From Burkholderiales bacterium C2 (GTDB lineage Bacteria; Pseudomonadota; Gammaproteobacteria; Burkholderiales; Burkholderiaceae_C), in contig SCOI01000022.1 of assembly GCA_005503085.1 (NCBI GenBank), forward strand, positions 1 to 64,000: a stretch of 64,000 bases of DNA, read 5' to 3'. The position numbers and the translations under genes are program-made. This document shows positions 8,806 to 19,547 of this stretch, piece after piece. Numbering within the stretch: position 1 is the stretch's first letter; every line of letters begins with the position of its first letter. The notes beneath the pieces were generated by a model that was given only the letters and a program-made list of their open reading frames with translations, ran no database searches and was not told the DNA's origin.

Positions 8806-8834
8806 TGGGCGGATTCATCCAGCCCATTTTTTTT
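8806..8834 (+). terminator. Intrinsic terminator (attenuator) in the rimP-nusA-infB leader
   Basis: TGGGCGGA (8806-8813), loop TTCA, TCC-A-GCCCA (8818-8826), then eight T (8827-8834). It lies about 65 nt after the predicted start and 56 bp before rimP, with no gene between promoter and hairpin, so it can only act on the leader. GCCTTCG (8739-8745) and CGAAGGC (8768-8774) upstream can form a second stem. This suggests termination control of the operon, and possibly feedback by NusA itself. Confidence 0.7.
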
Positions 8835-8889
8835 GCTTGATCGCTTTTACATACCGACAGTCCTCCAGAGAGCCCGAGATACCCGCTGC

Positions 8890-9456
8890 ATGAGTCAAAG
8901 CATGAACTGGCAAGCCGCCGTTGAAAAAACCGTGACCGGTCTGGGTTACGACATGGTGGACTGCGAACGCAGCCCCGGCGGCCTGCTGCGTGTCTATATT
9001 GACAAATTGCCTGAGCAGGCTCTGGCCGGCGAGCTGATCACGGTGGAAGACTGCGAGCGCGTGACGCGCCAGCTGCAGTATGTGCTCGAAGTCGAGAACT
9101 GCGCCTATGAGCGCCTTGAGGTGTCCTCGCCCGGCCTGGATCGCCCGCTGAAGAAGGCGGCCGACTACCAGCGCTTTGCCGGCCAGGAGATCGAGGTGAC
9201 CCTGCGCATGCCGTTCCAGGGGCGCAAGAAGTACAAGGGTCTGCTGGAAGCCGAGGGCGAGGGCTGGCGTCTGGTCTTCAATGACGGCAAGAGCGATCAG
9301 GCATTGGATTTTTCGCTTGAAGAGGTCCGCGAGGCACGACTGGTGCCGGTGGTGAACTTCAAGGGGCGCGGCGCCAAGCCGGCGCCAGACAAGAAGGCCG
9401 GCAAGCCCAGTGCCGTGCCCAAGGATGACAAGGTTGACGGAGGTCCTGAGCAATGA
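8890..9456 (+). CDS. rimP: Ribosome maturation factor RimP
   Basis: 188 aa, needed for 30S subunit maturation. The N-terminal domain has [20 protein letters not shown] and [11 protein letters not shown]. The signature [12 protein letters not shown] (about residues 76-88) is clear. The C-terminal Sm-like domain is followed by a Lys/Pro-rich tail. The start is ATG 8890 (MSQSMNWQ); ATG 8902 is an alternative, as no strong ribosome site precedes either. It overlaps nusA by ATGA (9453-9456), so the two are translationally coupled. Confidence 0.95.
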   Translation: MSQSMNWQAAVEKTVTGLGYDMVDCERSPGGLLRVYIDKLPEQALAGELITVEDCERVTRQLQYVLEVENCAYERLEVSSPGLDRPLKKAADYQRFAGQEIEVTLRMPFQGRKKYKGLLEAEGEGWRLVFNDGKSDQALDFSLEEVREARLVPVVNFKGRGAKPAPDKKAGKPSAVPKDDKVDGGPEQ

Positions 9457-10928
9457 ACCGCGAACTGTTGATGTTGGTGGATGCGATTTCGCGCGAGAAG
9501 AGCGTGGAGCGCGATGTGGTGTTTGGCGCGGTGGAAGCTGCCCTGGCCTCGGCCACCAAGAAGTTGTATGGCGGCGAGGTGGACATCCGCGTCTCCGTTG
9601 ACCGCGATTCGGGCGCTTACGAGACCTTCCGTCGCTGGCATGTTGTGCCCAATGAGGCCGGCCTGCAGAATGCCGACGCCGAGATCCTGCTGTTCGAAGC
9701 GCAGGAGCAGATCGCCGACATCGAGGTCGAGGATCATATCGAGGAGCCGATCGACTCGGTGCCGATCGGTCGTATCGGTGCCCAGGCCGCCAAGCAGGTG
9801 ATCCTGCAGAAGATCCGCGACGCCGAGCGCGAGCAGCTGCTCAACGACTTCCTGTCGCGCGGCGAGAAGATCTTCATGGGCACGGTCAAGCGCCTGGACA
9901 AGGGCGACATCATTGCCGAGTCGGGCCGTATCGAAGGCCGCCTCAAGCGCGGCGAGATGATCCCCAAGGAAAACCTGCGCACCGGTGACCGCGTGCGCGC
10001 CGTCATCCTGGGCATCGACCCGACCCAGCGCGGCCCGCAAATCATGCTCTCGCGCTCCTCGCCCGAGTTCATGAAGGAGCTGTTCGCGCAGGAAGTGCCT
10101 GAGATCGAGCAGGGCCTGCTAGAGATCAAGAGCTGCGCCCGCGATGCCGGCAGCCGCGCCAAGATTGCCGTGCTGTCGCATGACAAGCGGGTCGATCCGA
10201 TCGGCACCTGCGTCGGCGTGCGCGGTTCGCGCGTCAACGGCGTGACCAATGAGTTGGCCGGCGAGCGCGTGGACATCGTGCTTTGGTCGGAAGATCCGGC
10301 CCAGTTCGTGATCGGCGCGCTGGCGCCGGCGAATGTGCAGTCCATCGTGGTGGACGAAGAACGACATGCCATGGACGTGGTGGTGGACGAGGAAAACCTC
10401 GCCATCGCGATCGGCCGTGGCGGCCAGAACGTGCGGCTCGCTTCCGAGCTGACCGGCTGGCGTATCAATATCATGTCGGCCGAGGAATCCGCGGCCAAGC
10501 ATGAGATCGAATCGGAATCGGTGCGCAAGCTCTTCGTCGACAAGCTCGACGTCGATGCCGAAGTCGCCGACATCCTGATCGCCGAGGGTTTTACCAGCCT
10601 GGAAGAAGTGGCCTATGTGCCTATGCAGGAAATGCTGGAAATCGAGGCCTTCGACGAGGACACGGTCAACGAGTTGCGCACCCGGGCCAAGGATGCGCTG
10701 CTGACCATGGAAATTGCACGCGAGGAAAAGGTCGAGGAAGTGTCCCAAGACCTGCGCGACCTGGACGGCATGACGCCCGAACTGGTCGCCAAGCTCGCTG
10801 ACGGCAATATCCATACCCGTGACGACTTGGCCGATCTGGCCGTCGACGAGCTCGTTGAACTGGCCGGCATGGACGAGGCTGCGGCCCGCGCCATGATCAT
10901 GAAGGCCCGCGAACATTGGTTTGTCTGA
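9453..10928 (+). CDS. nusA: Transcription termination/antitermination factor NusA
   Basis: 491 aa, the proteobacterial length with C-terminal acidic repeats. The order is an RNA-polymerase-binding N-domain (1-130), S1 (about 135-200, [17 protein letters not shown]), KH1/KH2 (200-345, [11 protein letters not shown] and [12 protein letters not shown]), then two helix-hairpin-helix AR-type repeats (360-491; [11 protein letters not shown] and [11 protein letters not shown]). NusA modulates pausing, termination and antitermination. It is the second gene of the operon and may regulate the leader terminator. Confidence 0.97.
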   Translation: MNRELLMLVDAISREKSVERDVVFGAVEAALASATKKLYGGEVDIRVSVDRDSGAYETFRRWHVVPNEAGLQNADAEILLFEAQEQIADIEVEDHIEEPIDSVPIGRIGAQAAKQVILQKIRDAEREQLLNDFLSRGEKIFMGTVKRLDKGDIIAESGRIEGRLKRGEMIPKENLRTGDRVRAVILGIDPTQRGPQIMLSRSSPEFMKELFAQEVPEIEQGLLEIKSCARDAGSRAKIAVLSHDKRVDPIGTCVGVRGSRVNGVTNELAGERVDIVLWSEDPAQFVIGALAPANVQSIVVDEERHAMDVVVDEENLAIAIGRGGQNVRLASELTGWRINIMSAEESAAKHEIESESVRKLFVDKLDVDAEVADILIAEGFTSLEEVAYVPMQEMLEIEAFDEDTVNELRTRAKDALLTMEIAREEKVEEVSQDLRDLDGMTPELVAKLADGNIHTRDDLADLAVDELVELAGMDEAAARAMIMKAREHWFV

Positions 10929-10995
10929 GGCAGCGAGATGCCCGCACAAACCCATCATTCGCACAGCAAAGAACGCATAAGTTAAGGATCCAACA

Positions 10996-13900
10996 ATGGC
11001 TGTGACTACCGTCGCCCAGTTCGCTGCAGAGCTTCAAAGGCCTGCGAGCACGCTGCTTGAGCAGCTGCAAGCTGCGGGCGTCAAAAAGGCGTCTACCGAT
11101 GACGCCCTCAACGAAGCCGACAAGGAACGTCTGCTGGACTACCTGCGCACCGCGCACGGGACCGGCGGCGCCGACCGCAAGAAGATCACGCTGACCCGCA
11201 AGTCGACCAGCGAGATCAAGCAGGCCGACGCCAGCGGCAAGGCCCGCACCATCCAGGTCGAGGTGCGCAAGAAGCGCACCTTCGTCAAGCGCGATGACGC
11301 CCCGGGTGGCCTGGACGAGGCTGGCGCCGCCGCCGCCGAAGAAGCTGATCTGCAGCGTCGCGAAGAGGAAGCCCAGGCTCAGGCCGAAGCCCTGCGCCGC
11401 CAGGAAGAGGAATTGGCGATCCGCGTGCGCGAGCGTGAGGAAGCCGAGCGCGCCGCCCGTGCCGCCGAAGAGCAGCGCCGCCAGGACAAGCTGGCTGCCG
11501 AAGCCCGCGCCGCCGAGGAGGCCGCCGCCAAGGCTGCGGCCGACGCCGCTGCGGCCAAGGCCGCCAAGGCCAAGCCGGCTGCCGCTGCTGACAACTCGGC
11601 GGCTCGTGAAGCCGCCAAGGTAGCCGCTGCCGCGATCAACAAGGCGGTGGCCGGTGGCGGGCGTCGTGCCGCGGCCGCTGCACCAGCGCCCGAAGTGGCC
11701 GCACCGGCTCCGGAAGCCGCCGCGCCTGCGGCGCCCGTCGCCGCGCCGGCTGCGCCGGCAGCACCGGTCGAGCCGCCCAAGCCCGCGCTGCGGGTGATCA
11801 AGGCGGTCGATGTGGGCGCCGAAGAGAAGCAGAAACAGGTCGACCTGGAGCGCCGCCGCAAGGCTGCCGAGGCCGAGGCAGCGGCGATCCGCGCGATGAT
11901 GAATGCACCGAAGAAGGTGATGGTCGCGAAGAAGGAAGAGCCGAAGCCGGAGGTCAAGGACGCGGCCAAGGAAATCAAGGGCACGATTCACAAGAAGCCG
12001 GGCACGCCGGGCGCTCCCGCGCCGGCCGCTGCCGGGGCTGCCAAGCCGGGCGACAAGAAGTCGGTCAAGTCCGAGAAGCTGTCGAGCAGCTGGGCCGACG
12101 ACGCCGCCAAGAAACGCGGTCTGAAGACCATCGGTTCGACCGGCCCCGCCGGTGCCCGTCCGTCCTCGGGCTGGCGCGCACCCAAGGGTGGCGCCGGTGG
12201 CCGTCGCGGTGGTCGCGATGATCGTGGTGGCGCACCGTCCAACTTCGTCGCGCCGTCGGAACCGGTGGTGCAGGAAGTGCACATCCCCGAGACCATCTCG
12301 GTGGCCGATCTGGCGCACAAGATGTCCATCAAGGCCTCCGAGGTCATCAAGCAGTTGATGAAGCTCGGCCAGATGGTCACGATCAACCAGCAGCTGGACC
12401 AGGAAACCGCGATGATCGTCGTGGAAGAAATGGGTCACAAGGCCTTCGCGGCCAAGTTGGACGATCCTGATGCCTTCCTCGAGGAAGAGGGCGTCACCGA
12501 GCAGACCCACGAGCTGCTGTCGCGTGCGCCGGTGGTCACGGTCATGGGTCACGTCGACCACGGCAAGACCTCGCTGCTGGACTACATCCGCCGGGCCCGC
12601 GTGGCCGCCGGTGAAGCCGGTGGCATCACGCAGCACATCGGCGCTTACCACGTCGACACGCCGCGCGGCATGATCACCTTCCTGGACACCCCGGGTCACG
12701 CGGCCTTCACGCAGATGCGTGCCCGCGGCGCCAAGGCCACCGACATCGTCATCCTGGTGGTGGCGGCGGACGACGGCGTGATGCCGCAGACCAAGGAAGC
12801 CATCCACCACGCGAAGGCGGCCGGCGTGCCCCTGGTTGTGGCGATGAACAAGATCGACAAGCCCGGTGCCAATCTGGAACGCCTGAAGAGCGAGCTGGTG
12901 GCCGAAGAGGTGGTGCCCGAGGAGTTCGGCGGCGAGTCGCCGTTCGTGCCGGTGTCGGCCAAGACCGGCGAGGGCATCGATGCCCTGCTGGAACAGGTGC
13001 TGCTGCAGGCCGAAGTGCTGGAACTCAAGGCCGCCAAGGACTCGATGGCCAAGGGCCTGGTGATCGAAGCCAAGCTGGACAAGGGCCGCGGCCCGGTCGC
13101 GACCATCCTGGTGCAAAGCGGCACCCTGAAGCGTGGCGATGTGGTGCTGGCCGGCTCGACCTATGGCCGCGTGCGCGCCATGCTGGACGAGGACGGCAAG
13201 GCCTGTACCGAGGCCGGCCCGTCGATCCCGGTGGAAATCCAGGGTCTGACCGAAGTGCCGCAGGCCGGCGACGAGTTCATGGTGCTGTCCGATGAGCGTC
13301 GGGCGCGCGAGATCGCGACCTTCCGTTCGGGCAAGTACCGCGATGTCAAGCTGGCTCGCCAGCAGGCCGCCAAGCTCGAGAACATGTTCGAGAACATCGG
13401 TGGCGATCAGCAGACCCTGAGCCTGATCATCAAGGCCGATGTGCAAGGCTCGCAGGAAGCGCTGGCTTCGTCGTTGCTTAAGCTGTCGACGCCCGAGGTC
13501 AAGGTGCAGATCGTGCACGCGGCCGTGGGCGGCATCAGCGAGAGCGACGTCAACCTGGCGATCGCCTCCAAGGCGGTCATCATCGGCTTCAACACCCGGG
13601 CCGATGCCGGTGCGCGCAAGCTGGCCGAAGGCAATGCGGTCGACATCCGCTACTACAACATCATCTATGACGCCGTGGATGAGGTGAAGGCAGCGATGAC
13701 CGGCATGCTGGCTCCCGAGCAGCGCGAGGAAGTCATCGGCACGGCCGAGATCCGCGTGGTCTTCGTGGCCTCCAAGATCGGCACGGTGGCCGGTTCGATG
13801 GTCACCTCGGGCCTGGTGCGCCGTGGTGCCAAGTTCCGCCTGCTGCGCGAGAACATCGTGGTCTACACCGGCGAGGTCGACTCGGTCCGCCGCGAGAAGG

Positions 13901-14022
13901 ACGATGTGAAGGAAGTCAAGGAAGGCTTCGAGTGCGGTATCAAGCTGAAGAACTACAACGACATCGCCGAGGGCGACCAGTTGGAATTCTTCGAGATCAA
14001 GGAAGTGGCCCGAACGCTGTAA
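10996..14022 (+). CDS. infB: Translation initiation factor IF-2
   Basis: 1008 aa, a long IF-2. It delivers fMet-tRNA to the 30S subunit and drives subunit joining. An IF2_N domain (1-50, [19 protein letters not shown]) is followed by a low-complexity Ala/Glu/Arg/Pro region to about residue 420, a second IF2_N domain ([20 protein letters not shown]), then the GTPase: G1 GHVDHGKTS (G518), G3 DTPGHAAF, G4 NKID. Domains II-IV follow. The 67-bp gap from nusA has AAGGATC before the ATG. Internal starts giving shorter isoforms are possible but not resolved. Confidence 0.97.
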   Translation: MAVTTVAQFAAELQRPASTLLEQLQAAGVKKASTDDALNEADKERLLDYLRTAHGTGGADRKKITLTRKSTSEIKQADASGKARTIQVEVRKKRTFVKRDDAPGGLDEAGAAAAEEADLQRREEEAQAQAEALRRQEEELAIRVREREEAERAARAAEEQRRQDKLAAEARAAEEAAAKAAADAAAAKAAKAKPAAAADNSAAREAAKVAAAAINKAVAGGGRRAAAAAPAPEVAAPAPEAAAPAAPVAAPAAPAAPVEPPKPALRVIKAVDVGAEEKQKQVDLERRRKAAEAEAAAIRAMMNAPKKVMVAKKEEPKPEVKDAAKEIKGTIHKKPGTPGAPAPAAAGAAKPGDKKSVKSEKLSSSWADDAAKKRGLKTIGSTGPAGARPSSGWRAPKGGAGGRRGGRDDRGGAPSNFVAPSEPVVQEVHIPETISVADLAHKMSIKASEVIKQLMKLGQMVTINQQLDQETAMIVVEEMGHKAFAAKLDDPDAFLEEEGVTEQTHELLSRAPVVTVMGHVDHGKTSLLDYIRRARVAAGEAGGITQHIGAYHVDTPRGMITFLDTPGHAAFTQMRARGAKATDIVILVVAADDGVMPQTKEAIHHAKAAGVPLVVAMNKIDKPGANLERLKSELVAEEVVPEEFGGESPFVPVSAKTGEGIDALLEQVLLQAEVLELKAAKDSMAKGLVIEAKLDKGRGPVATILVQSGTLKRGDVVLAGSTYGRVRAMLDEDGKACTEAGPSIPVEIQGLTEVPQAGDEFMVLSDERRAREIATFRSGKYRDVKLARQQAAKLENMFENIGGDQQTLSLIIKADVQGSQEALASSLLKLSTPEVKVQIVHAAVGGISESDVNLAIASKAVIIGFNTRADAGARKLAEGNAVDIRYYNIIYDAVDEVKAAMTGMLAPEQREEVIGTAEIRVVFVASKIGTVAGSMVTSGLVRRGAKFRLLRENIVVYTGEVDSVRREKDDVKEVKEGFECGIKLKNYNDIAEGDQLEFFEIKEVARTL

Positions 14023-14054
14023 GGCGGCGTTGCCCTCAGTCGAAAGACTTGTCA

Positions 14055-14089
14055 GCAAACCCCGCCTTCCACACGAAGGCGGGGTTTGC
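14055..14089 (+). terminator. Perfect 15-bp hairpin between infB and rbfA
   Basis: GCAAACCCCGCCTTC (14055-14069), loop CACAC, and GAAGGCGGGGTTTGC (14075-14089) pair without mismatch, followed by GTTTAC. Being inside the operon, it probably acts as a partial terminator or mRNA-end stabiliser that lowers the distal genes relative to infB. The U tract is weak, so it may not stop polymerase fully. Confidence 0.65.
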
Positions 14090-14115
14090 GTTTACAGGGC
14101 GCCAAGGAGTTGAGC

Positions 14116-14526
14116 ATGCGACATAAACGAGCTATTCCCAACCGCGGTTTCCGCGTGGCCGACCAGATCCAGCGCGATCTGGCCGAGCTGGTCCGTGAGT
14201 TGAAAGATCCGCGCATCGGCATGGCCACGGTCAATGCCGTCGAGGTCACGCCCGATTACGCCCATGCCAAGGTGTTCTTCTCGGTGCTGGTCGGCGATCC
14301 GGTCGAGACCGAGGCGGCCCTCAACGAGGCCGCCGGCTTTCTGCGCAACGGCCTGTTCAAGCGCCTGCAGATCCACACCGTGCCGACCCTGCACTTCCAT
14401 TTCGACCGCAGCATCGAGCGCGCGGCCGAGCTGAGCTCGCTGATCCACAAGGCCAATGCGACGCGGGCACTGGACGACGAGCCCGCGCTGCCCGACAGTA
14501 GCGCTGGCGAGCCCGCCAAGGACTGA
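14116..14526 (+). CDS. rbfA: Ribosome-binding factor A
   Basis: 136 aa. A KH-like fold protein that binds the 30S subunit during late maturation and cold adaptation. Family motifs: [27 protein letters not shown] and [15 protein letters not shown], then [16 protein letters not shown] near the C-terminus. ATG 14116 is preceded by AAGGAG at 7 bp. An in-frame TTG upstream lies inside the hairpin and is rejected. truB follows 9 bp downstream. Confidence 0.97.
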   Translation: MRHKRAIPNRGFRVADQIQRDLAELVRELKDPRIGMATVNAVEVTPDYAHAKVFFSVLVGDPVETEAALNEAAGFLRNGLFKRLQIHTVPTLHFHFDRSIERAAELSSLIHKANATRALDDEPALPDSSAGEPAKD

Positions 14527-14535
14527 GCTATCGCG

Positions 14536-15498
14536 ATGAACAGCCCCGCCCCGCGCCCCAGGATCACACGCCGTGCCGTGCACGGCGTGCTGTTGCTGGA
14601 CAAGCCGCTGGGCCTGTCCAGCAACGACGCGCTGCAGAAAGCCAAATGGCTGCTGCGGGCGGAGAAGGCCGGCCATACCGGCACGCTGGATCCGCTGGCC
14701 ACCGGCCTGCTGCCGCTGTGCTTTGGTGCGGCCACCAAGTTCAGCCAGGTCAGCCTGGATGCCGACAAGGCCTACGAGGCGGTGCTGCGGCTGGGCCTCA
14801 CGACCACCACCGGCGACGCCGAGGGCGAGGTGCTGGAGCAGCGCGAGGTGGCGGTGACCGCCGAGCAGATCGCCGCCGCGCTGGCCGCGCTGAGCGGCGA
14901 GATCGAGCAGAAGCCGCCGATGTATTCGGCGCTCAAGCATGAAGGTCGGCCGCTGTACGAGTACGCCCGCGCCGGCATCGAGATCGAACGCCCGACGCGC
15001 CGCATCACGATTCACTCGATTGACATGCTGGATTGGCAGCATGACACCTTGAGCTTGCGGGTGCGCTGCTCCAAGGGGACCTATATCCGCACGCTGGCCG
15101 AAGACCTGGGCAAGATCCTGGGCTGCGGCGCTTCGCTGGGCGCGCTGCGCCGCATCGGCTCCGGCCCGCTGAGCGTGGCCCAGGCCATCAGCCTGGACGC
15201 GCTGGCGGCGCTGACCGAGACCGAGCGCGAGGCCTTGCTGCGCCCCCCGGACGCCTTGCTGGCAGACTGGCCCGCGCTGAGCTTGCCCGGCGACGAGGCC
15301 GCCCGTTTTCTCACCGGTCTGCGGCGCCGTGTTGCCGTTGCAGATGCGGCGCATGTCAGGGTCTACGGACCCGAGCCGCATGTACTTTTAGGCAGTGCAC
15401 ACATCAGCGCCGGCGAGTTGATCGCCGACCGACTATTGAGCGCTCAGGAGGTTGAAGGCCTCCGCAGCGAACCCAGATTTTTTGAAAGCGTCGTATGA
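14536..15498 (+). CDS. truB: tRNA pseudouridine(55) synthase TruB
   Basis: 320 aa. It makes pseudouridine 55 in the T loop of tRNAs. The catalytic Asp D52 is in [12 protein letters not shown]. Other family motifs are [14 protein letters not shown] (residues 17-30), [20 protein letters not shown] and [16 protein letters not shown]. The C-terminal part (about 250-320) is a PUA-like domain. It overlaps typA by ATGA (15495-15498), so typA is probably translated by coupling. Confidence 0.97.
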   Translation: MNSPAPRPRITRRAVHGVLLLDKPLGLSSNDALQKAKWLLRAEKAGHTGTLDPLATGLLPLCFGAATKFSQVSLDADKAYEAVLRLGLTTTTGDAEGEVLEQREVAVTAEQIAAALAALSGEIEQKPPMYSALKHEGRPLYEYARAGIEIERPTRRITIHSIDMLDWQHDTLSLRVRCSKGTYIRTLAEDLGKILGCGASLGALRRIGSGPLSVAQAISLDALAALTETEREALLRPPDALLADWPALSLPGDEAARFLTGLRRRVAVADAAHVRVYGPEPHVLLGSAHISAGELIADRLLSAQEVEGLRSEPRFFESVV

Positions 15499-17318
15499 GT
15501 AAGCAGATTCGCAACATCGCCATCATCGCCCACGTTGACCATGGCAAAACCACCATGGTCGACCAGCTGCTGCGCCAGTCCGGCACCTTCGCCGAGCACG
15601 AAAAAGTGGTCGACACCGTGATGGACAACAACGCCATCGAACGCGAGCGCGGCATCACCATCCTGGCCAAGAATTGCGCGGTCAGCTGGGAAGGCACCCA
15701 CATCAATATCGTCGACACCCCCGGACACGCGGACTTCGGCGGTGAAGTCGAGCGCGCGCTGTCGATGGTCGACGGCGTGGTGCTGCTGATTGACGCCCAG
15801 GAAGGCCCGATGCCGCAGACCCGCTTCGTCACGAAGAAGGCGCTGGCCCTGGGTCTGAAGCCCATCGTCGTCGTCAACAAGGTCGACAAGCCCGGTGCCA
15901 AGCCCGACGCCGTGATCAACGCCGCCTTCGATCTGTTCGACAAGCTGGGCGCCAATGACGAGCAGCTCGACTTCCCGGTCGTCTACGCCTCGGGCATCAA
16001 CGGCTGGACCTCGCTGGAAGAGGGCGCACCGGGCGAGCAGTGGGGCCCCGATATGTCGGCCCTGTTCAACACCGTGCTCAAGCATGTGCCGCCGCAAAAG
16101 GGCGACCCCGCCGCGCCGCTGCAGCTGCAGATCTCGGCACTGGACTACAGCACCTTCGTCGGCCGCATCGGCGTGGGCCGCATCAGCCAGGGCACGATCA
16201 AGCCGGCGATGGACGTGCTGGTGATGGAAGGCCCGGACGGCAAGGCCGTCAAGGGTCGCGTCAACAATGTGCTGACCTTCCAGGGTCTGGATCGCGTGCA
16301 GGTCACCGAAGCCGGCCCCGGCGACATCGTGCTGATCAACGGCATCGAGGAAATCGGCATCGGCGTGACCGTGACCAGCGTGGCCAACCCGGCTCCGCTG
16401 CCGATGCTCAAGGTCGATGAGCCGACCCTGACGATGAACTTCTGCGTCAACACCAGCCCGCTGGCCGGTCGCGAAGGCAAGTTCGTCACCAGCCGCCAGA
16501 TCTGGGACCGCCTGCAAAAAGAGCTGCAGAGCAATGTCGCGCTGCGCGTCAAGGAAACCGACGAGGACGGCATCTTCGAGGTGATGGGGCGTGGCGAACT
16601 GCACCTGACCATTCTCTTGGAGAATATGCGTCGTGAAGGCTATGAGCTGGCCGTCAGCAAGCCGCGCGTGGTGTTCCAGGACATCAATGGCGAGAAGCAC
16701 GAGCCTATCGAGCTGGTGACGGCCGACGTCGAGGAAACCCACCAGGGCGGCGTGATGCAGGCGCTGGGCGAGCGCAAGGGCGAGCTGGTCAATATGGAGC
16801 CGGACGGCCGTGGCCGTGTGCGCCTGGAGTACCGCATCCCGGCGCGTGGCCTGATCGGCTTCAGCAACGAGTTCCTGAACCTGACCCGCGGTTCGGGCCT
16901 GATCAGCAATATCTTCGACGGCTACGAGCCGCACAAGGGCGAGATCGCCAGCCGCAAGAACGGCGTGCTGATCTCGATGGATGCTGGTGAAATCTTCACC
17001 TACGCGCTGGGCAAGCTGGACGACCGCGGCCGCATGTTCGTCAAGCCCAATGATCCGGTCTACGAAGGCATGATCGTCGGCATCCACAGCCGCGACAACG
17101 ATCTGGTCGTCAATGCCACGCGTACCAAGCAGCTGACCAACTTCCGCGTCAGCGGCAAGGAAGACGCGATCAAGATCACGCCACCGATCGAGCTGACGCT
17201 GGAGTACGGCGTCGAGTTCATCGAGGACGACGAGCTGGTCGAAATCACGCCCAAGAGCGTGCGTTTGCGCAAGCGCCATCTGTCCGAGAACGAACGCAAG
17301 CGAGCGTCGCGCTCTTGA
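15495..17318 (+). CDS. typA: Translational GTPase TypA/BipA
   Basis: 607 aa. A ribosome-associated GTPase important for stress and cold growth and for ribosome assembly. G1 is [12 protein letters not shown] (residues 12-23), switch I has RERGITI, G3 is DTPGHADFG and G4 [11 protein letters not shown]-like domains II, III and V follow, and the BipA-specific C-terminal domain contains [15 protein letters not shown] and [14 protein letters not shown]-type sequence ([14 protein letters not shown]). It is the last gene of the operon; two GC-rich hairpins follow. Confidence 0.97.
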   Translation: MSKQIRNIAIIAHVDHGKTTMVDQLLRQSGTFAEHEKVVDTVMDNNAIERERGITILAKNCAVSWEGTHINIVDTPGHADFGGEVERALSMVDGVVLLIDAQEGPMPQTRFVTKKALALGLKPIVVVNKVDKPGAKPDAVINAAFDLFDKLGANDEQLDFPVVYASGINGWTSLEEGAPGEQWGPDMSALFNTVLKHVPPQKGDPAAPLQLQISALDYSTFVGRIGVGRISQGTIKPAMDVLVMEGPDGKAVKGRVNNVLTFQGLDRVQVTEAGPGDIVLINGIEEIGIGVTVTSVANPAPLPMLKVDEPTLTMNFCVNTSPLAGREGKFVTSRQIWDRLQKELQSNVALRVKETDEDGIFEVMGRGELHLTILLENMRREGYELAVSKPRVVFQDINGEKHEPIELVTADVEETHQGGVMQALGERKGELVNMEPDGRGRVRLEYRIPARGLIGFSNEFLNLTRGSGLISNIFDGYEPHKGEIASRKNGVLISMDAGEIFTYALGKLDDRGRMFVKPNDPVYEGMIVGIHSRDNDLVVNATRTKQLTNFRVSGKEDAIKITPPIELTLEYGVEFIEDDELVEITPKSVRLRKRHLSENERKRASRS

Positions 17319-17354
17319 GCGCAATGCTCGCTGCGCGGCGAGTGAGCTCCCCCT

Positions 17355-17412
17355 AGCCCCCTCCTGGAGGGGGCTCCAGCATGTATGACGCCCGCGCCCC
17401 TTCCAGGGGCGC
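17355..17412 (+). terminator. Two tandem GC-rich hairpins after typA
   Basis: AGCCCCCTCC-T-GGAGGGGGCT (17355-17375) and GCGCCCC-TTCCA-GGGGCGC (17394-17412). Neither has a T tract. They may be a Rho-independent-like or mRNA-end structure for the operon, or a small dispersed palindrome. Confidence 0.45.
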
Positions 17413-17421
17413 TCTACATTC

Positions 17422-18327
17422 ATGACCCATCGTCGTGCGGTATTGCTGATGCTTGTTGTCACGCTGCTGTGGAGCACGGCGGGCGTGGTGACGCGGCATT
17501 TGGAGGCGGCACGCAGCTTCGAGGTGACGTTCTGGCGCAGCGCCTTCAATGCGCTGGCGCTGGCGGCGGCACTGGCCTGGATGCGCGGGCCGGCGCTGGC
17601 CGGGCAGATCCGGCGGGCCTCGGCCAGCGTCTGGGTCTCCGCCCTGTGCTGGGCCACGATGTTCACCGCCTTCATGGTCAGCATCACGCTGACCTCGGTG
17701 GCCAATGTGCTGGTGACGATGTCGCTGGGGCCCTTGCTGACGGCGCTGTTCGCCCGCGTCTTTCTGCGGCACCGGCTGCCGACGCGCACCTGGGCGGCGA
17801 TCGCGCTGGGCAGCCTGGGCATGGCCTGGATGTTCGGCCACGAGATGCAGGGAGGGCCGGGTGCGCTGATCGGTGTCGCGGTGGCCTTTGCCGTGCCGCT
17901 GGCCGCCGCCACCAACTGGACCCTGCTGCAGCATGTGCAGCGCGGCAAGGCCGGCAGCGCCTCCGACCCGGACATGCTGCTGGCCGTGCTGCTGGGCGCG
18001 CTGATCTCTGCCGCGCTGACCCTGCCGCTGGCCTGGCCTGTGCAAGCCGGCGCGCATGACCTGACCCTGCTGGCCGGCCTCGGCGTGTTCCAGCTGGCCG
18101 TGCCCTGCCTGCTGGCGGTGCGGCTGACCCGCGTGCTGGCCGCGCCCGAGATTGCGCTGCTGGGTCTGCTGGAGGTGATCTTCGGCGTGCTGTGGGCCTG
18201 GCTCGGTGCTGGGGAAGCCCCGTCTTCCGCCGCCCTGGCCGGGGGTGCTATGGTGCTGCTTGCCCTGCTGGGCAATGAGTTGCTGGGCCTGCGCTCGCGG
18301 GCCTGCGGAACAAGATCAAAAAACTAA
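17422..18327 (+). CDS. EamA/DMT-family transporter
   Basis: 301 aa with about ten hydrophobic segments in two EamA repeats. The first repeat starts TLLWSTAGVVTRHLEAARSFEVTFWRSAFNALALA. The end of the second is LLGLLEVIFGVLWAWLGAGEAPS, the typical EamA close. It exports or imports a small metabolite across the inner membrane; the substrate cannot be read. The next gene starts 11 bp after its stop, so the two are probably cotranscribed. Confidence 0.85.
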   Translation: MTHRRAVLLMLVVTLLWSTAGVVTRHLEAARSFEVTFWRSAFNALALAAALAWMRGPALAGQIRRASASVWVSALCWATMFTAFMVSITLTSVANVLVTMSLGPLLTALFARVFLRHRLPTRTWAAIALGSLGMAWMFGHEMQGGPGALIGVAVAFAVPLAAATNWTLLQHVQRGKAGSASDPDMLLAVLLGALISAALTLPLAWPVQAGAHDLTLLAGLGVFQLAVPCLLAVRLTRVLAAPEIALLGLLEVIFGVLWAWLGAGEAPSSAALAGGAMVLLALLGNELLGLRSRACGTRSKN

Positions 18328-18338
18328 GGGAACTGGAC

Positions 18339-19460
18339 ATGCCGTCCGCCGCCATCTCCACCTTGCAGTCCGACGGTCAGATCCTGGCCGAAATCAATGG
18401 CTGCCTGGGACTGATCACTCTGAATCGCGCCACGGCGCTGAACGCGCTGTCGCTGGCGATGATCCGCGACATCACCCATTTGCTGAAGACCTGGGCCAGT
18501 GCGCCGCAGATCCAGGCCGTGGTGATCCTGGGCGCGGGTCGCGAGGGCAAGCCGGCGGCCTTCTGCGCCGGCGGCGACATCCGCTTTTTCCACCAGGCCG
18601 CGCTGGCCGGTGACAGCGCCCTCGAGGACTTCTTCACCGAGGAGTACGCGCTCAACCACCTGATCCACCACTATCCCAAACCCTATATCGCCCTGATGGA
18701 TGGTGTGGTGATGGGCGGCGGCATGGGCATCAGCCAGGGCGCCCGGCTGCGCGTGCTGACCGAGCACTCGAAGCTGGCGATGCCCGAGACCCATATCGGC
18801 CTGTTCCCCGATGTCGGCGGCGGCTACTTCCTGAGCCAGTGCCCGGGCCGAATCGGTGAGTGGCTGGCGCTGACCGGCCAGGTGATCGGCGCCGGCGATG
18901 CGATCGAGCTGAACCTCGCGGATGTGTTCGTGCAGAGCAGCGAGCTGCCCGCCATCATCGAGGCCTTCCGGCACGGCGAGCAGGGCAGTGCCGAGCATGT
19001 GGTCGCCACCGTGATGGAGCGGGCCGATCTGGCGCCGCCCGACGAGCATCTGCAGTTTCAGGCCCGCATCGACCGCCATTTTTCGTTGCCCGATGTGGCC
19101 GCCATCATGGCCTCGCTGCGGGCCGAGGTCGACGACGAGTGGGCCCAGCGGACCCATGCGGCCCTGGCCAAGCGCTCGCCGCTGATGCTGGCCGTGACCC
19201 TGGAGCAGCTGCGCCGTGCGCGCCGCATGAGCCTGGCCGAGGATCTGCGCATGGAGCGCGATCTGGTGCACCGCTGCTTCCAGCTGCGCCCGGGCGCCGC
19301 CAGCGAGACCGTCGAAGGCATCCGCGCGCTGGCGGTCGACAAGGACCATGCGCCGCGCTGGAACCCGGCCCGCATCGAGGACGTGACACCGGCCATGGTC
19401 GAGGCCTTCTTCGAGAGCCCCTGGGTACCGGATCAGCATCCGTTGCGGGCCTTGTTCTAG
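18339..19460 (+). CDS. Enoyl-CoA hydratase/isomerase family protein, 3-hydroxyisobutyryl-CoA hydrolase-like
   Basis: 373 aa, longer than simple crotonases and the length of the HIBYL-CoA hydrolase subgroup. The crotonase oxyanion-hole motifs are present: AAFCAGGDIRFFHQ and DGVVMGGGMGISQGARLRV. The following PETHIGLFPDVGGGYFLSQCPG is typical of this hydrolase group. The extended C-terminus has the HFSLPDVAAIMASL and ALVDKDHAPRW-type segment (LAVDKDHAPRWNP). The expected role is in valine catabolism (3-hydroxyisobutyryl-CoA to 3-hydroxyisobutyrate), by family inference. Confidence 0.85.
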   Translation: MPSAAISTLQSDGQILAEINGCLGLITLNRATALNALSLAMIRDITHLLKTWASAPQIQAVVILGAGREGKPAAFCAGGDIRFFHQAALAGDSALEDFFTEEYALNHLIHHYPKPYIALMDGVVMGGGMGISQGARLRVLTEHSKLAMPETHIGLFPDVGGGYFLSQCPGRIGEWLALTGQVIGAGDAIELNLADVFVQSSELPAIIEAFRHGEQGSAEHVVATVMERADLAPPDEHLQFQARIDRHFSLPDVAAIMASLRAEVDDEWAQRTHAALAKRSPLMLAVTLEQLRRARRMSLAEDLRMERDLVHRCFQLRPGAASETVEGIRALAVDKDHAPRWNPARIEDVTPAMVEAFFESPWVPDQHPLRALF

Positions 19461-19547
19461 GGGTCTCGATCCGGCATTCGCACGGCGCAGCTGGGGAGGG
19501 CGGGGTAGCAGCCTAGGATGGGTTGCCACCCTGCCACGGAGATGCTC

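Noticed and set aside
10897-14058. A very long open frame antisense to infB
   Set aside because: It is the third-position GC shadow of infB. It has no protein family sequence (long His/Leu/Gly-rich low-complexity runs), while the sense frame is an unmistakable IF-2.
15444-18275. A 943-codon antisense frame across typA
   Set aside because: Same cause: codon-position GC in a GC-rich genome. The sense strand holds typA and a DMT transporter with clear motifs.
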